NCBI RefSeq assembly: GCF_015461845.1
Contig: NZ_JACOPW010000005.1
Coordinates: 408,629 to 472,628 of the forward strand
DNA from: Pseudomonas mucoides
GTDB taxonomy: Bacteria; Pseudomonadota; Gammaproteobacteria; Pseudomonadales; Pseudomonadaceae
DNA: 64,000 nucleotides
Direction: 5' to 3'
Of this stretch, positions 51,898 to 60,401 are shown piece after piece (positions within the stretch are counted from its first letter, which is position 1; each line of letters starts with the position of its first letter). The notes beneath the pieces were generated by a model. It worked only from the letters and a program-made list of their open reading frames with translations. It was not told the origin of the DNA and ran no database searches. The translations under genes were made by a program, and so were the position numbers.

Positions 51898-52356
51898 TCA
51901 ACCCTGCTGAAACATCTCCTTCGCCCGCTGCTCAATCTGCGCTTGACTCAGGTTTTCCTTGCGCGTGGCCAAAAACCACAAATGCCCATACGGATCTTTC
52001 AACGTCCCGGAGCGGTCGCCATAAAACTGATCCTTAACCTCGGACACCACCGTGCCACCCGCATCAATCGCCTGTTTATAGGACTTGTCCACATCCGTCA
52101 CATACAGATGCAGACCCACTGACGGCGACTTGTCCGGGTTGCTCAACGGCCCCTGATCACATGGCGTGCCAAGCATGATCGGGCAGTCGCCGATCCTCAG
52201 TTCGGCGTGACCAATGCCGCCATCGGGCATGGCTAGGCGCATGACTTCGATGGCGCCAAAGGCCTTCTTGTAGAACTCGATCGCTTCGGCCGCTTTTTGA
52301 ATGCCCAGATACGGGGTGATGCTGTGATAACCCTCTGGAATGGGTTTGACGCTCAT
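51898..52356 (-). CDS. VOC-superfamily (PhnB-like) protein
   Basis: A 152-residue glyoxalase/bleomycin-resistance-fold protein of the PhnB-like group. It starts SVKPIPEGYHSITPYLGI and contains AAEAIEFYKKAFGA, GHAELRIGDCPIMLGT, SVGLHLYVTDVD and DRSGTLKDPYGHLWFLATRKE, the family's repeated beta-alpha-beta-beta-beta units. Members bind a metal or small ligand; the activity is unknown. The start at 52356 is chosen over a long in-frame extension that runs back through unrelated DNA. Confidence 0.85.
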   Translation of the reverse strand: MSVKPIPEGYHSITPYLGIQKAAEAIEFYKKAFGAIEVMRLAMPDGGIGHAELRIGDCPIMLGTPCDQGPLSNPDKSPSVGLHLYVTDVDKSYKQAIDAGGTVVSEVKDQFYGDRSGTLKDPYGHLWFLATRKENLSQAQIEQRAKEMFQQG

Positions 52357-52539
52357 GATGAATCTCCCTGTTTGTTGTTGTGGGTGGAAAGTGTCCTGCG
52401 CCGATTTCCGGCCGAATAAATATAGGTCAGCGTCGTGTTGCCAGCCGAGCACCCGACGAGCAGCCACACTGTTCAGCCAGCAACAGCGCGGCAGCAGATT
52501 GCTCGGCTGCATCATCAGAAACGCTGATAAATTCCCGTC

Positions 52540-52562
52540 ACCCCCCCCCGAAAGCAGGGGGG
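52540..52562. repeat. Homopolymeric C/G hairpin
   Basis: A run of nine C residues then GAAAGCA and a run of six G residues. The C-tract and G-tract can pair to make a stem that borders the MetQ-like remnant. Confidence 0.55.
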
Positions 52563-52580
52563 CTCGGCACAGAAGCTGCA

Positions 52581-52830
52581 ATGGCTCTGTTAAATACAGT
52601 TGTAGAGAACTCGCGCTCGGTGAGTCAGGTCAACCTGGCGTTTGTCATTGCCAACGACGCGCTGGAAGCGGGGATCGACACCAACAGCGCGTTGATTGTC
52701 GAGAAGGGCAGGAGCCTGTACATCGAATTTCTGGCGGCGCGGCCGGACAACATCAATGATCCGGCCTTGCAGAAACTGGCCAAGGCGTTGAATTCGGATG
52801 AGGATCGGCAGTTCATCCTGACCCGCGATA
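52581..52830 (+). pseudogene. C-terminal remnant of MetQ/NlpA-type methionine-binding protein
   Basis: An open stretch with NLAFVIANDALEAGIDTNSA, then LIVEKGRSLYIEFLAARPDN and DPALQKLAKALNSDEDRQFI. This matches the C-terminal lobe of MetQ-type lipoproteins (the ALEAG, ARPDN and DPALQKLAKAL landmarks) but lacks the signal peptide and first two-thirds. The frame then continues into the 3-prime end of soxR. I read this as a decayed fragment, not a working gene. Confidence 0.7.
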
Positions 52831-52839
52831 GCCGCGTCG

Positions 52840-53307
52840 CTATTTCGGACCTGTCCCCAATTCCAGCAGCTGCGCTCCCGGCCCCTGTTCCCCCAGCACA
52901 TCGCCAAAATTACGCAACGGACACGCCTCCATCGACAAACACCCACACCCGATGCAGCCATTGAGCTTGTCGCGCAGCAACGTCAGCTGATTGATCCGTT
53001 CATCCAGGTCCTGACTCCATTGCGCCGACAACACCTTCCAGTCCGCCGCCGTCGGTGCGCGGTTATCCGGTAGCGATTTCAACGCTTCACCGATCTCCGC
53101 CAACGGAATCCCCAGGCGCTGCGCGACTTTGATTAGCGCCACCCGCCGCAACACTTCCCGTGGATAGCGCCGCTGGTTGCCCTGATTGCGCGTGCTGTTG
53201 ATCAGCCCCTTCGATTCATAAAAGTGCAGCGCCGTGACCGCCACACCGCTGCGGGTGGCCAATTGGCCGACGGTGAGTTCCTTGTGCAGAGTGTCCGGGG
53301 TGATCAT
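52840..53307 (-). CDS. soxR: Redox-sensing transcriptional activator SoxR
   Basis: A 155-residue MerR-family regulator. N-terminal HTH TVGQLATRSGVAVTALHFYE; dimerisation helix; and the [2Fe-2S]-binding cysteine cluster CIGCGCLSMEAC (about residues 119-130), diagnostic of SoxR. Oxidation or nitrosylation of the cluster remodels a 19-bp-spaced promoter. It diverges from the ABM gene, whose promoter carries a SoxR box 18 bp from the soxR start codon. In pseudomonads SoxR responds to redox-active compounds and controls efflux and monooxygenase genes. Confidence 0.95.
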   Translation of the reverse strand: MITPDTLHKELTVGQLATRSGVAVTALHFYESKGLINSTRNQGNQRRYPREVLRRVALIKVAQRLGIPLAEIGEALKSLPDNRAPTAADWKVLSAQWSQDLDERINQLTLLRDKLNGCIGCGCLSMEACPLRNFGDVLGEQGPGAQLLELGTGPK

Positions 53308-53320
53308 TTAAAAATCCTGC

Positions 53321-53351
53321 TTGACCTCTAGTTAACTCGAGGTTTTACCCT
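53321..53351 (+). promoter_or_regulatory. SoxR-controlled promoter of the ABM gene
   Basis: TTGACC -35 (53321-53326), a 19-bp spacer and TACCCT -10 (53346-53351). The spacer contains the near-palindromic CCTCTAGTTAACTCGAGG (53325-53342), 16/18 identical to the SoxR box CCTCAAGTTAACTTGAGG. The overlong 19-bp spacing is the hallmark of SoxR-activated promoters. Confidence 0.92.
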
Positions 53352-53400
53352 GCAGGCCTTCGGATCGCAAGATCCGCCTGACACGTGAGGGGGACTATTC

Positions 53401-53766
53401 ATGCAATCGTCAGAGAACAATCGCAGCTTCACCCAACTGATCGAGTTCGAGATCGAGCCGCATCAGCAGCCTGCACTGGTGTCGGCGTTGTCCCGGCAGA
53501 CCGAGCGTCTGGCCCGGGACTTCAGTGGTTTTCTGAGTGCCAGCATCCAGGCCAGCGACGACGGCCGGCGGGTGCTCAACTACCTGCAATGGCAAACCCG
53601 CGCGGCGGGAGAGGCGGCCTTTCGCAGTTTCGAAAGCGGCGAGCAGGATTTCTGGCAGCTGATCCGCGCGCATCAGGCGAAGACCGTGACGTTCGGCTCG
53701 TTCCAGGTGCTGCACAGCCTGGCGCTCAGCCACGACAACGCGCTGCACTGCCGCCTGGTGGGTTAA
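53401..53766 (+). CDS. Antibiotic-biosynthesis monooxygenase-domain protein (SoxR target)
   Basis: A 121-residue ABM/dimeric alpha-beta-barrel protein (YgiN-like) without signal peptide. It has EFEIEPHQQPALVSALS, GFLSASIQASDDGRRVLNYL and WQTRAAGEAAFRSFE with the small beta-barrel pattern; family members oxidise quinols or aromatic polyketides without cofactor. It is the single gene after a SoxR-box promoter, so probably part of defence against redox-active compounds. Good SD (GGGGGA). The substrate is unknown. Confidence 0.85.
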   Translation: MQSSENNRSFTQLIEFEIEPHQQPALVSALSRQTERLARDFSGFLSASIQASDDGRRVLNYLQWQTRAAGEAAFRSFESGEQDFWQLIRAHQAKTVTFGSFQVLHSLALSHDNALHCRLVG

Positions 53767-53915
53767 ATCGACAACTGCATCACCCGCTCGCCCTGGACAT
53801 TCTCCATCACCCGGCGTTTGTTCACGGCCAGTTCGCCGATCTTGATCAGCCGCGTGCGCGTCACGTTTCGGCTCAGGCCCAGCAGGGCAGCGGTGTGCAC
53901 CTGATTGCGCTTTCT
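53767..53915 (-). pseudogene. C-terminal Fis-type HTH remnant of a sigma-54-dependent regulator
   Basis: Reading the minus strand gives NQVHTAALLGLSRNVTRTRL and following residues ending MQLSI then a stop at 53766-53768. AALLGLSRNVTRTRL is the Fis-type DNA-binding helix-turn-helix found at the end of SfnR-like sigma-54 activators. No AAA+ domain is present upstream, so this is a fragment; the frame changes beyond about 53915. Confidence 0.55.
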
Positions 53916-54162
53916 GCAACAAGACGAATGCAGGCCTTCAAGGGCTCACCGGTTATTTGGTAGTTGGAGAAATCGGCTTCGGTGGCGTAGACGCCAATCG
54001 GCAAAAAATAAATATTTATAGTTCGTTAATGAATATGTTTTGGCGTACCTGGAGAGTGTTTACCAAAGTCGATAGCCACTATTGAGAGCGTTGATTTCTG
54101 CCCGCCAAGCCGCGCGAGTAGCCTGTGTTCATTCCCCCGAACCCAGATGCAGGACGCCAAAA
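53916..54162. other. Non-coding remainder between regulator remnant and lipoprotein gene
   Basis: A further short minus-strand stretch reads LPIGVYATEADFSNYQITGE (about 53920-53990), which looks like decayed coding sequence but I cannot assign it. After that the region is AT-rich (AAAAAATAAATATTTATAG near 54003-54021) and contains no gene. It probably holds the promoter of the downstream lipoprotein. Confidence 0.4.
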
Positions 54163-54432
54163 ATGAAACCTCTAATCGCCACTTTTCTGCTGCTCGCGGT
54201 CTCTGTGCTTGCCGGATGTGCCAGTCATGTTTCACCGGAATTGCGGCCGTACACCGCCGAGGAATCAAAGGAATTGGCGCTAGAGGATTTGAATCGTCGT
54301 GGCCTGTCCTTCGAGGAATACCACGCGAAGAAAGCCGCCTTGCTCGGTCAACCGCAAAAGTCGTTCAGCTTCGATAAACAGGGCGAGATGAACGCCGAAC
54401 GTGCTGTACAGCTTCATGGTCGTCCAAGCTGA
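54163..54432 (+). CDS. Small outer/inner-membrane lipoprotein
   Basis: An 89-residue protein with an N-terminal signal and lipobox LAGC (Cys20) and a short hydrophilic mature domain (YTAEESKELALEDLNRRGLS, then EEYHAKKAALLGQPQ). I chose ATG 54163 because it gives a clean lipobox; the upstream frame is longer. It resembles small Pseudomonas lipoproteins of unknown function. No operon partner. Confidence 0.75.
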   Translation: MKPLIATFLLLAVSVLAGCASHVSPELRPYTAEESKELALEDLNRRGLSFEEYHAKKAALLGQPQKSFSFDKQGEMNAERAVQLHGRPS

Positions 54433-54535
54433 TCGAAAACTGTACTGCTCGAAGTTTCACGTAACTGTCCATGGGTTTCCGGCAAGGCGTGCGATAGGGT
54501 CTTAACACCCGATTGACCCTCATGGACTGCCGCTG

Positions 54536-55150
54536 ATGACGCTTTCACTCGATCTGCTGATGGGCCTGGCCTTGTTTGCGCTCGTCACCTCGATTACTCC
54601 CGGCCCCAACAACACCATGTTGCTGGCATCGGGTGTGAACTTTGGCTTTAACCGCACCATCCCGCATATGTTGGGCGTCACCTGTGGTTTCTTTGTCCTG
54701 GTGGTCGCCGTCGGGTTCGGCCTCGGTGCCGTGTTTAAAACCTATCCTTTGCTCTATACCGTGCTGCGTTACGTCGGCGCGGCGTATCTGCTGTACCTGG
54801 CATGGAAAATCGCCCATTCAGGTCCGGTCTCCGAGAGCGAGAACGGCGAAAGCAAACCCATCACTTACCTGGGCGCAGCGGCGTTCCAATGGGTCAATCC
54901 AAAGGCGTGGATCATGGCCATCGGTGCCATCAGCACCTACACGCCGATGCAGGGTTATTTCACCAACGTGATCATCATTGCGGCGGTGTTTGCCTTGATC
55001 AACCTGCCGAGCGTCGGTCTCTGGGCCGGGTGCGGCACGTTGTTGCGCAATGTGTTGAAGGACCGCCGCTGGTTGCGCCTGTTCAACTGGGGCATGGCGG
55101 CGCTGTTGGTGGCGTCGCTGTATCCGTTACTTCTTGAAAGCTTTAGCTGA
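54536..55150 (+). CDS. LysE-family amino-acid exporter
   Basis: A 204-residue LysE/RhtB-family protein with six predicted transmembrane helices. The N-terminus LFALVTSITPGPNNTMLLASG carries the conserved TPGPN motif; further features are LGVTCGFFVLVVAVGFGLG, FQWVNPKAWIMAIGAIS and the C-terminal LFNWGMAALLVASLYPL. Members export amino acids or related solutes across the inner membrane. The substrate is not readable. Confidence 0.88.
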   Translation: MTLSLDLLMGLALFALVTSITPGPNNTMLLASGVNFGFNRTIPHMLGVTCGFFVLVVAVGFGLGAVFKTYPLLYTVLRYVGAAYLLYLAWKIAHSGPVSESENGESKPITYLGAAAFQWVNPKAWIMAIGAISTYTPMQGYFTNVIIIAAVFALINLPSVGLWAGCGTLLRNVLKDRRWLRLFNWGMAALLVASLYPLLLESFS

Positions 55151-55354
55151 CGCATTGCTTCAACCGGTTGCCCGATGCCTGTTAAGCTCGACTTCAGGAG
55201 CGTTCCTACGCACTTTTAAATGAAGTTGTTCTTCTTTAACGGCTTCCGATCAGGTATTTCTAACGTGCTGAAATATCGGCGCAGCTCACAAGGCTGCGCC
55301 TCGACGTTTCCGTCATGAGCTTCCTGATCCCGGAACACGCTCTGCGAGTCTTTT

Positions 55355-56512
55355 ATGAATAAGCGTCCGTTGTATTTCGATTACGCCGCCACCACGCCGG
55401 TGGATGAGCGGGTCATCAAGGTCATGGTCGAGTGTCTGGGTTTTACCGGCAATTTCGGCAACCCGGCGTCCAGCTCCCATGCCTATGGTCAGCAAGCCCG
55501 ACAGTCGGTCGAGCACGCCCGGCAGCAGGTTGCCGAACTGGTTGGCGCCACGGCGCAGCAAATCGTCTGGACCTCCGGCGCCACTGAATCCAACAACCTC
55601 GCGCTCAAAGGCGTGGCCCAGGCCCGTGGTGTCAGCGGCGGGCACATCATTACCAGCCAGATCGAACACAAGGCGATTCTCGACACGGCGAAGCAATTGC
55701 AGGACGCCGGGGTTGCGGTCACGTACCTGGTGCCTGACGCCGAAGGTTTGATCACGGCGCAAGCAGTCAGCGAAGCGATGCGCGAAGACACCTTTCTGGT
55801 GTCGCTGATGCTGGTCAATAACGAACTCGGCACTGTCAATGATATCGCCGCCATCGGCGAAGTCGTGCGTGCTCGCGATGCGTTGTTTCACGTCGACGCC
55901 GCTCAAGGCGCGGGCAAGGTGGCCATTGATCTGGCGCGCCTGCCGGTCGACCTGATGTCGTTTTCCGCGCACAAGATCTACGGTCCCAAAGGCATCGGTG
56001 CGTTGTACGTCGGCCCGCGCGCTCAGCAACGCTTGCAGGCTCAGATTCACGGCGGTGGTCACGAAGGCGGGTTGCGCTCCGGTACCCTGGCGACTCATCA
56101 GATCGCAGCCATGGGCGCGGCCTTCGCCTTGGCCGCCGACCTGTTCGATGACGAGAAAGCCACGATCGTGCGCTTGCGCGAACGGTTGCTTGAGCAGTTG
56201 CTGAGCCTTCCCGGTGTTCGCCTCAATGGCAGCCCGGCCCAGCGCATTCCCCACACCCTCAGCCTGACGTTCAGCGAAGGTGAGTTCAATTCTGCGGCGT
56301 TGAGCCATTCGATCGCTTTTTCTGCGACGTCGGCCTGTAACTCCGCCAGCAACGCGCCATCCCATGTGCTGCTGGCCCTGGGGCATGACGCCCGCTCGGC
56401 GAGTCGCACCATCCGCTTGAGCCTCGGCCGGTTCACCACCGAGCAAGACATCGACCAAGCGGTGCACCTGATCAAAGCGGCCTGCGCCAGTGCCCCGGCA
56501 TTCTGGCAGTAG
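55355..56512 (+). CDS. NifS/IscS-like cysteine desulfurase
   Basis: A 385-residue class V PLP enzyme that would take sulfur from cysteine as a persulfide. N-terminal YFDYAATTPVDERV, the PLP pocket SGATESNNLALKG and HVDAAQGAGKV, PLP Lys207 in SAHKIYGPKGIGALYV and the active-site Cys328 in ATSACNSASNAPSHVLLALG. It is outside any isc or suf operon, so it is a lone desulfurase-like enzyme that may serve tRNA thiolation or another sulfur-transfer path. Start at ATG 55355, RBS weak. Confidence 0.88.
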   Translation: MNKRPLYFDYAATTPVDERVIKVMVECLGFTGNFGNPASSSHAYGQQARQSVEHARQQVAELVGATAQQIVWTSGATESNNLALKGVAQARGVSGGHIITSQIEHKAILDTAKQLQDAGVAVTYLVPDAEGLITAQAVSEAMREDTFLVSLMLVNNELGTVNDIAAIGEVVRARDALFHVDAAQGAGKVAIDLARLPVDLMSFSAHKIYGPKGIGALYVGPRAQQRLQAQIHGGGHEGGLRSGTLATHQIAAMGAAFALAADLFDDEKATIVRLRERLLEQLLSLPGVRLNGSPAQRIPHTLSLTFSEGEFNSAALSHSIAFSATSACNSASNAPSHVLLALGHDARSASRTIRLSLGRFTTEQDIDQAVHLIKAACASAPAFWQ

Positions 56513-56576
56513 CGCCTTAAAGCGCCGACTCAGATCGGCACTCAACAATAAGCTGAAGTGATTAGCAGGAGACACG

Positions 56577-58385
56577 ATGAGTACGCAGCCTTCGATCAAT
56601 GGATCGGTGCCACAGCGCCTGGCGCAAACCCGCGAACTGATGAGCCGCGAAGGCATTCATGCCTTGCTGGTGCCGTCGGCCGATCCGCACCTGTCGGAAT
56701 ATTTGCCGGGTTACTGGCAGGGACGGCAGTGGTTGTCGGGCTTCCATGGCTCGGTCGGCACACTGATCGTGACCCCGGATTTTGCCGGCGTCTGGGCCGA
56801 CAGTCGTTACTGGGAGCAAGCGACCAAGGAACTCAAGGGCAGCGGCATCGAATTGGTCAAGCTGCAACCGGGTCAACCTGGCCCGTTGGACTGGCTGGCC
56901 GAGCAAACCCCTGAAGGCGGCGTCGTCGCGGTGGACGGTGCAGTGATGGCCGTGGCGTCGGCGCGTACGCTAGGTGGCAAACTCGAAGAGCGCGGTGCCC
57001 GCCTGCGGACCGACATCGATCTGTTGAGCGAAGTCTGGAGCGATCGCCCGACATTGCCGAATGAGCCGATCTACCAGCATTTACCGCCGCAGGCGACGGT
57101 CAGCCGTGGCGAGAAACTGGCGAAACTGCGCGAAGTGTTGAAAGAACGTGGTGCTGACTGGCATTTCATCGCGACCCTTGATGACATTGCCTGGCTATTT
57201 AATCTGCGCGGCGGCGATGTGTCGTTCAATCCGGTGTTTGTATCTTTCGCCTTGATCAGTCAGGAGCAGGCCACCCTGTTCGTCGCTTTGAGCAAAGTCG
57301 ATACTGAACTGCGTGCGGTGCTCGAACAAGACGGCGTGACCCTGCGCGATTACAGCGAAGTGGCTGCTGCGTTGCGCGCCGTGCCGAGCGGCGCGAGCCT
57401 GCAAGTCGATCCGGCGCGCGTCACCGCCGGTTTGCTGGATAACCTCGACAAAGGCGTAAAACTGGTCGAAGGCCTGAACCCGACCACGCTCGCCAAGTCG
57501 CAAAAAAGCCTGGCCGATGCCGAGCATATTCGTCAGGCGATGGAACAGGACGGTGCCGCCCTGTGCGAATTCTTCACGTGGCTGGACTCGGCCTTGGGTC
57601 GTGAGCGCATCACCGAACTGACCATCGACGAACACCTCACGGCCGCGCGCACCCGCCGTCCGGGCTACGTGTCGCTGAGCTTCAACACCATTGCTGCGTT
57701 CAACGCCAATGGCGCGATGCCGCACTACCACGCGACCGAAGAAGAGCACGCAGTGATCGAGGGCGACGGTCTGCTGCTGATCGACTCCGGCGGTCAGTAC
57801 CTGGGTGGCACCACCGACATCACGCGAATGGTCCCGGTCGGTACACCCACTGCTGAACAGAAACGCGATTGCACACGCGTCCTCAAAGGCGTGATCGCGC
57901 TGTCCCGCGCGCAATTCCCTCGTGGGATTCTGTCGCCATTGCTCGACGCCATCGCTCGCGCGCCGATCTGGGCTGAAAGCGTCGACTACGGTCACGGCAC
58001 CGGCCATGGCGTTGGCTACTTCCTCAACGTTCACGAAGGTCCGCAGGTCATCGCCTATCAGGCTGCTGCGGCTCCGCAAACGGCGATGCAACCGGGCATG
58101 ATCACGTCCATCGAGCCGGGCACTTATCGTCCGGGCCGTTGGGGCGTGCGTATCGAGAACCTGGTGCTGAACCGTGAGGCGGGTTCCAGCGAATTTGGTG
58201 AATTCCTCAAGTTCGAAACCCTGACACTGTGCCCGATCGACACCCGTTGCCTGGAGCCGTCGCTGCTGACCCTGGAAGAGAAGCAGTGGTTCAACGCCTA
58301 CCACGCCGAAGTGCGGGAGCGCTTGAGCCCATTGCTCGATGGCGCGGCCCTTGAATGGTTGAACACCCGTACCGCGGCTATTTGA
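56577..58385 (+). CDS. Aminopeptidase P family (Xaa-Pro, M24B)
   Basis: A 602-residue three-domain aminopeptidase P. Two creatinase-like N-terminal domains (about 10-300) precede the pita-bread catalytic domain. Metal-binding residues are in LLIDSGGQYLGGTTDITRM (two Asp), VDYGHGTGHGVGYFLNVHEGP (His) and SIEPGTYRPGRWGVRIENL (two Glu). Cytosolic; cleaves N-terminal residues before proline. The length fits eukaryote-like bacterial APP-1 proteins rather than the shorter 440-aa PepP. An AGGAG precedes the ATG. Confidence 0.92.
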   Translation: MSTQPSINGSVPQRLAQTRELMSREGIHALLVPSADPHLSEYLPGYWQGRQWLSGFHGSVGTLIVTPDFAGVWADSRYWEQATKELKGSGIELVKLQPGQPGPLDWLAEQTPEGGVVAVDGAVMAVASARTLGGKLEERGARLRTDIDLLSEVWSDRPTLPNEPIYQHLPPQATVSRGEKLAKLREVLKERGADWHFIATLDDIAWLFNLRGGDVSFNPVFVSFALISQEQATLFVALSKVDTELRAVLEQDGVTLRDYSEVAAALRAVPSGASLQVDPARVTAGLLDNLDKGVKLVEGLNPTTLAKSQKSLADAEHIRQAMEQDGAALCEFFTWLDSALGRERITELTIDEHLTAARTRRPGYVSLSFNTIAAFNANGAMPHYHATEEEHAVIEGDGLLLIDSGGQYLGGTTDITRMVPVGTPTAEQKRDCTRVLKGVIALSRAQFPRGILSPLLDAIARAPIWAESVDYGHGTGHGVGYFLNVHEGPQVIAYQAAAAPQTAMQPGMITSIEPGTYRPGRWGVRIENLVLNREAGSSEFGEFLKFETLTLCPIDTRCLEPSLLTLEEKQWFNAYHAEVRERLSPLLDGAALEWLNTRTAAI

Positions 58386-59298
58386 CGGGCTGGAGTTCAG
58401 GCGCTTGTTTTAGCGCCTGACTCATGTAGTCCACGAAAGCTTTGACCCTGGCGGATTGGCGACGATTCGCCGGGGACACGGCATGAATCGGCAGCGACTG
58501 CGCCGTGTAGTCTTGCAAAATCGCCTTCACTCGGCCGGCCTTCAGATCCTCGCTGAATAGCCACACCGGCGACAGCGCAATGCCCAATCCCCCCAGCACC
58601 ATCTCGCGAATGGCCTCGGAGTTGTTGCTTTGCGCATTACCCCTGATGCGCACTTCGTGGTCTTGGTTGCCTCTTTCGTAATGCCATAGGTTCTGACTGT
58701 TCAGCAAATTGAATTGCAGGCAATTGTGCGCGCCGAGTTCTTCCGGGGTGTGCGGCTCGCCGTGTTGCTCAAGGTAGTCAGGCGCTGCAACCGTGATCCG
58801 GTGGGTCGTACCGACGTGGCGTGCGAGCAGACCACTGTCGGCCAACTCACCGATTCTGAATGTCACGTCCAGCCCTTCACTGACCAGGTCCTGATTTTGA
58901 TCGCTGAGTTGCAGGTCGATCTGAACCTGAGGGTGCGCTTTGAGAAACGCAGGGAGTCGCGGCGCAATGTGCAAGCGCCCGAAACTTACGGATGAACCGA
59001 TTTTCAGGTTGCCGGCGACGGATTCGCGACCTGATCGAAAACGCTGTTCCGCCGCGTCCACGGCGGCCAGGATTTGCCGGCATTCGTTGTAGTAGCGCTG
59101 ACCTTCATCGGTCAATGACAGTTGGCGGGTGCTACGGGTAATCAGCTTGGCGCCCAGTCTGATTTCCAGCGCCCTTAATAACTTGCTGATAGTCGGCTGG
59201 CTGGTCTGCATCTCCCGGGCAACGGCCGAGAAGCTGCCACGTTCGACGACCCGGACGAACGTGGCCATTGCGTTGAGTGTGTCCACGTGAATTCTCAT
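58378..59298 (-). CDS. LysR-type transcriptional regulator
   Basis: A 306-residue LTTR. N-terminal winged HTH VDTLNAMATFVRVVERGSFS, then SAVAREMQTSQPTISKLLRA (recognition helix), followed by two effector-binding lobes. Divergent from the quinone oxidoreductase-like gene, which it probably controls; the 104-bp gap would hold the operator. The start at 59298 (MRIHVDTL) is a choice; ATG at 59307 is equally possible. No SD is convincing. Confidence 0.87.
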   Translation of the reverse strand: MRIHVDTLNAMATFVRVVERGSFSAVAREMQTSQPTISKLLRALEIRLGAKLITRSTRQLSLTDEGQRYYNECRQILAAVDAAEQRFRSGRESVAGNLKIGSSVSFGRLHIAPRLPAFLKAHPQVQIDLQLSDQNQDLVSEGLDVTFRIGELADSGLLARHVGTTHRITVAAPDYLEQHGEPHTPEELGAHNCLQFNLLNSQNLWHYERGNQDHEVRIRGNAQSNNSEAIREMVLGGLGIALSPVWLFSEDLKAGRVKAILQDYTAQSLPIHAVSPANRRQSARVKAFVDYMSQALKQAPELQPVK

Positions 59299-59402
59299 TG
59301 ATGCCATATGGGCATGATCACTATAGCGATATAGCGTCTTATCGGTATGAGTGAACTGGAAGAAGATTAATTCCACATCCACTTCTCATGGAATTTGCCG
59401 AA

Positions 59403-60401
59403 ATGACTGACTCACTTGAAATGCGCGCTCTGATGGTTGACACGGCCAACGGCCCTTTACGCTTGGTTTCCCTGCCGCGGCCGGTGCCTGGAGCGGGCCA
59501 AGTGCTGGTGAGGATCAAGGCCAGCGGGGTGAATCCGCTGGATGCGAAGATTCGTTCGGGGCAGGCGGCTCATGCCCGGCAGCCATTGCCGGCTGTGTTG
59601 GGCATGGACCTCGCGGGGACCGTTGAGGCGATAGGAGAGGGCGTCAGTGAGTGGCTGTCGGGCGATGAGGTCTATGCGATGGCGACTGGAATCGGTGGTG
59701 CGCAGGGCTCTCTCGCGGAGTTCGCGGTGGTTGATTCGCGGCTTCTGGCGCACAAGCCGAAAAATCTGAGCATGCGCGAGGCGGCAGGGTTGCCGTTGGT
59801 ATTGATCACGGCATGGGAAGGGCTGGTTGATCGGGCGCGGGTTCGGGCTGGTCAAAAAGTGCTGATTCACGGTGGTGCGGGTGGAGTCGGACATGTTGCT
59901 GTGCAAATTTCCCGGGCTTTCGGTGCAGAAGTGTTTGCCACGGGTTCAGCGGGTCATAAGGGGCTTATTGAAAGCTTTGGTGCAACGTTCATCGATTATC
60001 GTGCGTCGTCGGTGGAGGACTATGTGGCTGAGTTCACTTCGGGGGAGGGCTTCGATGTCGTCTATGACACGGTGGGCGGTGGGGTATTGGATGATTCATT
60101 CAAGGCAGTTCGGGTTTATGAAGGGCATGTAGTGAGCTGTCTGGGCTGGGGCCAACACAGCCTTGCGCCGTTGTCGTTTCGTGGGGCGACTTATTCCGGG
60201 GTGTTTACGCTGTTGCCGCTGTTGACTGGCAAGGGGTGTGAGCATCACGGGCAGATTCTTCAGGATGCGACGCGGCTGATTGAGGCGGGTCAGTTGAAAC
60301 CGCTGCTCGATCCTCGGCAGTTCACGCTGGAAACTGCCGAGACCGCTCATGAGTTGGTCGTTGCGGGAGGTGCGCAGGGGCGGTTGGTGGTCGAGATTTA
60401 A
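59403..60401 (+). CDS. Quinone oxidoreductase-like medium-chain dehydrogenase
   Basis: A 332-residue zinc-independent MDR protein of the quinone-oxidoreductase group. N-terminal RALMVDTANGPLRLVSLPRP and VKASGVNPLDAKIRSGQ-like segment, GMDLAGTVEAIGEGVSEWLSGDEVY, Rossmann VLIHGGAGGVGHVAVQISR (about residues 149-167, nearly) and a C-terminal HELVVAGGAQGRLVVEI. The catalytic zinc ligands of alcohol dehydrogenases are not seen. Divergent from a LysR gene. An in-frame ATG at 59388 could add five residues. Confidence 0.87.
   Translation: MTDSLEMRALMVDTANGPLRLVSLPRPVPGAGQVLVRIKASGVNPLDAKIRSGQAAHARQPLPAVLGMDLAGTVEAIGEGVSEWLSGDEVYAMATGIGGAQGSLAEFAVVDSRLLAHKPKNLSMREAAGLPLVLITAWEGLVDRARVRAGQKVLIHGGAGGVGHVAVQISRAFGAEVFATGSAGHKGLIESFGATFIDYRASSVEDYVAEFTSGEGFDVVYDTVGGGVLDDSFKAVRVYEGHVVSCLGWGQHSLAPLSFRGATYSGVFTLLPLLTGKGCEHHGQILQDATRLIEAGQLKPLLDPRQFTLETAETAHELVVAGGAQGRLVVEI

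Noticed and set aside
52380..52580. Extension of the MetQ-like remnant upstream to 52380
   Set aside because: That stretch is the intergenic C/G-hairpin and VOC promoter region; no MetQ-like residues are visible.
55313..56656. 447-aa open frame antisense to cysteine desulfurase
   Set aside because: Sense strand has the PLP Lys and active-site Cys; antisense has none of the hallmarks of a gene.
57195..58304. 369-aa open frame antisense to aminopeptidase P
   Set aside because: Sense strand contains all five metal ligands; antisense is a shadow.
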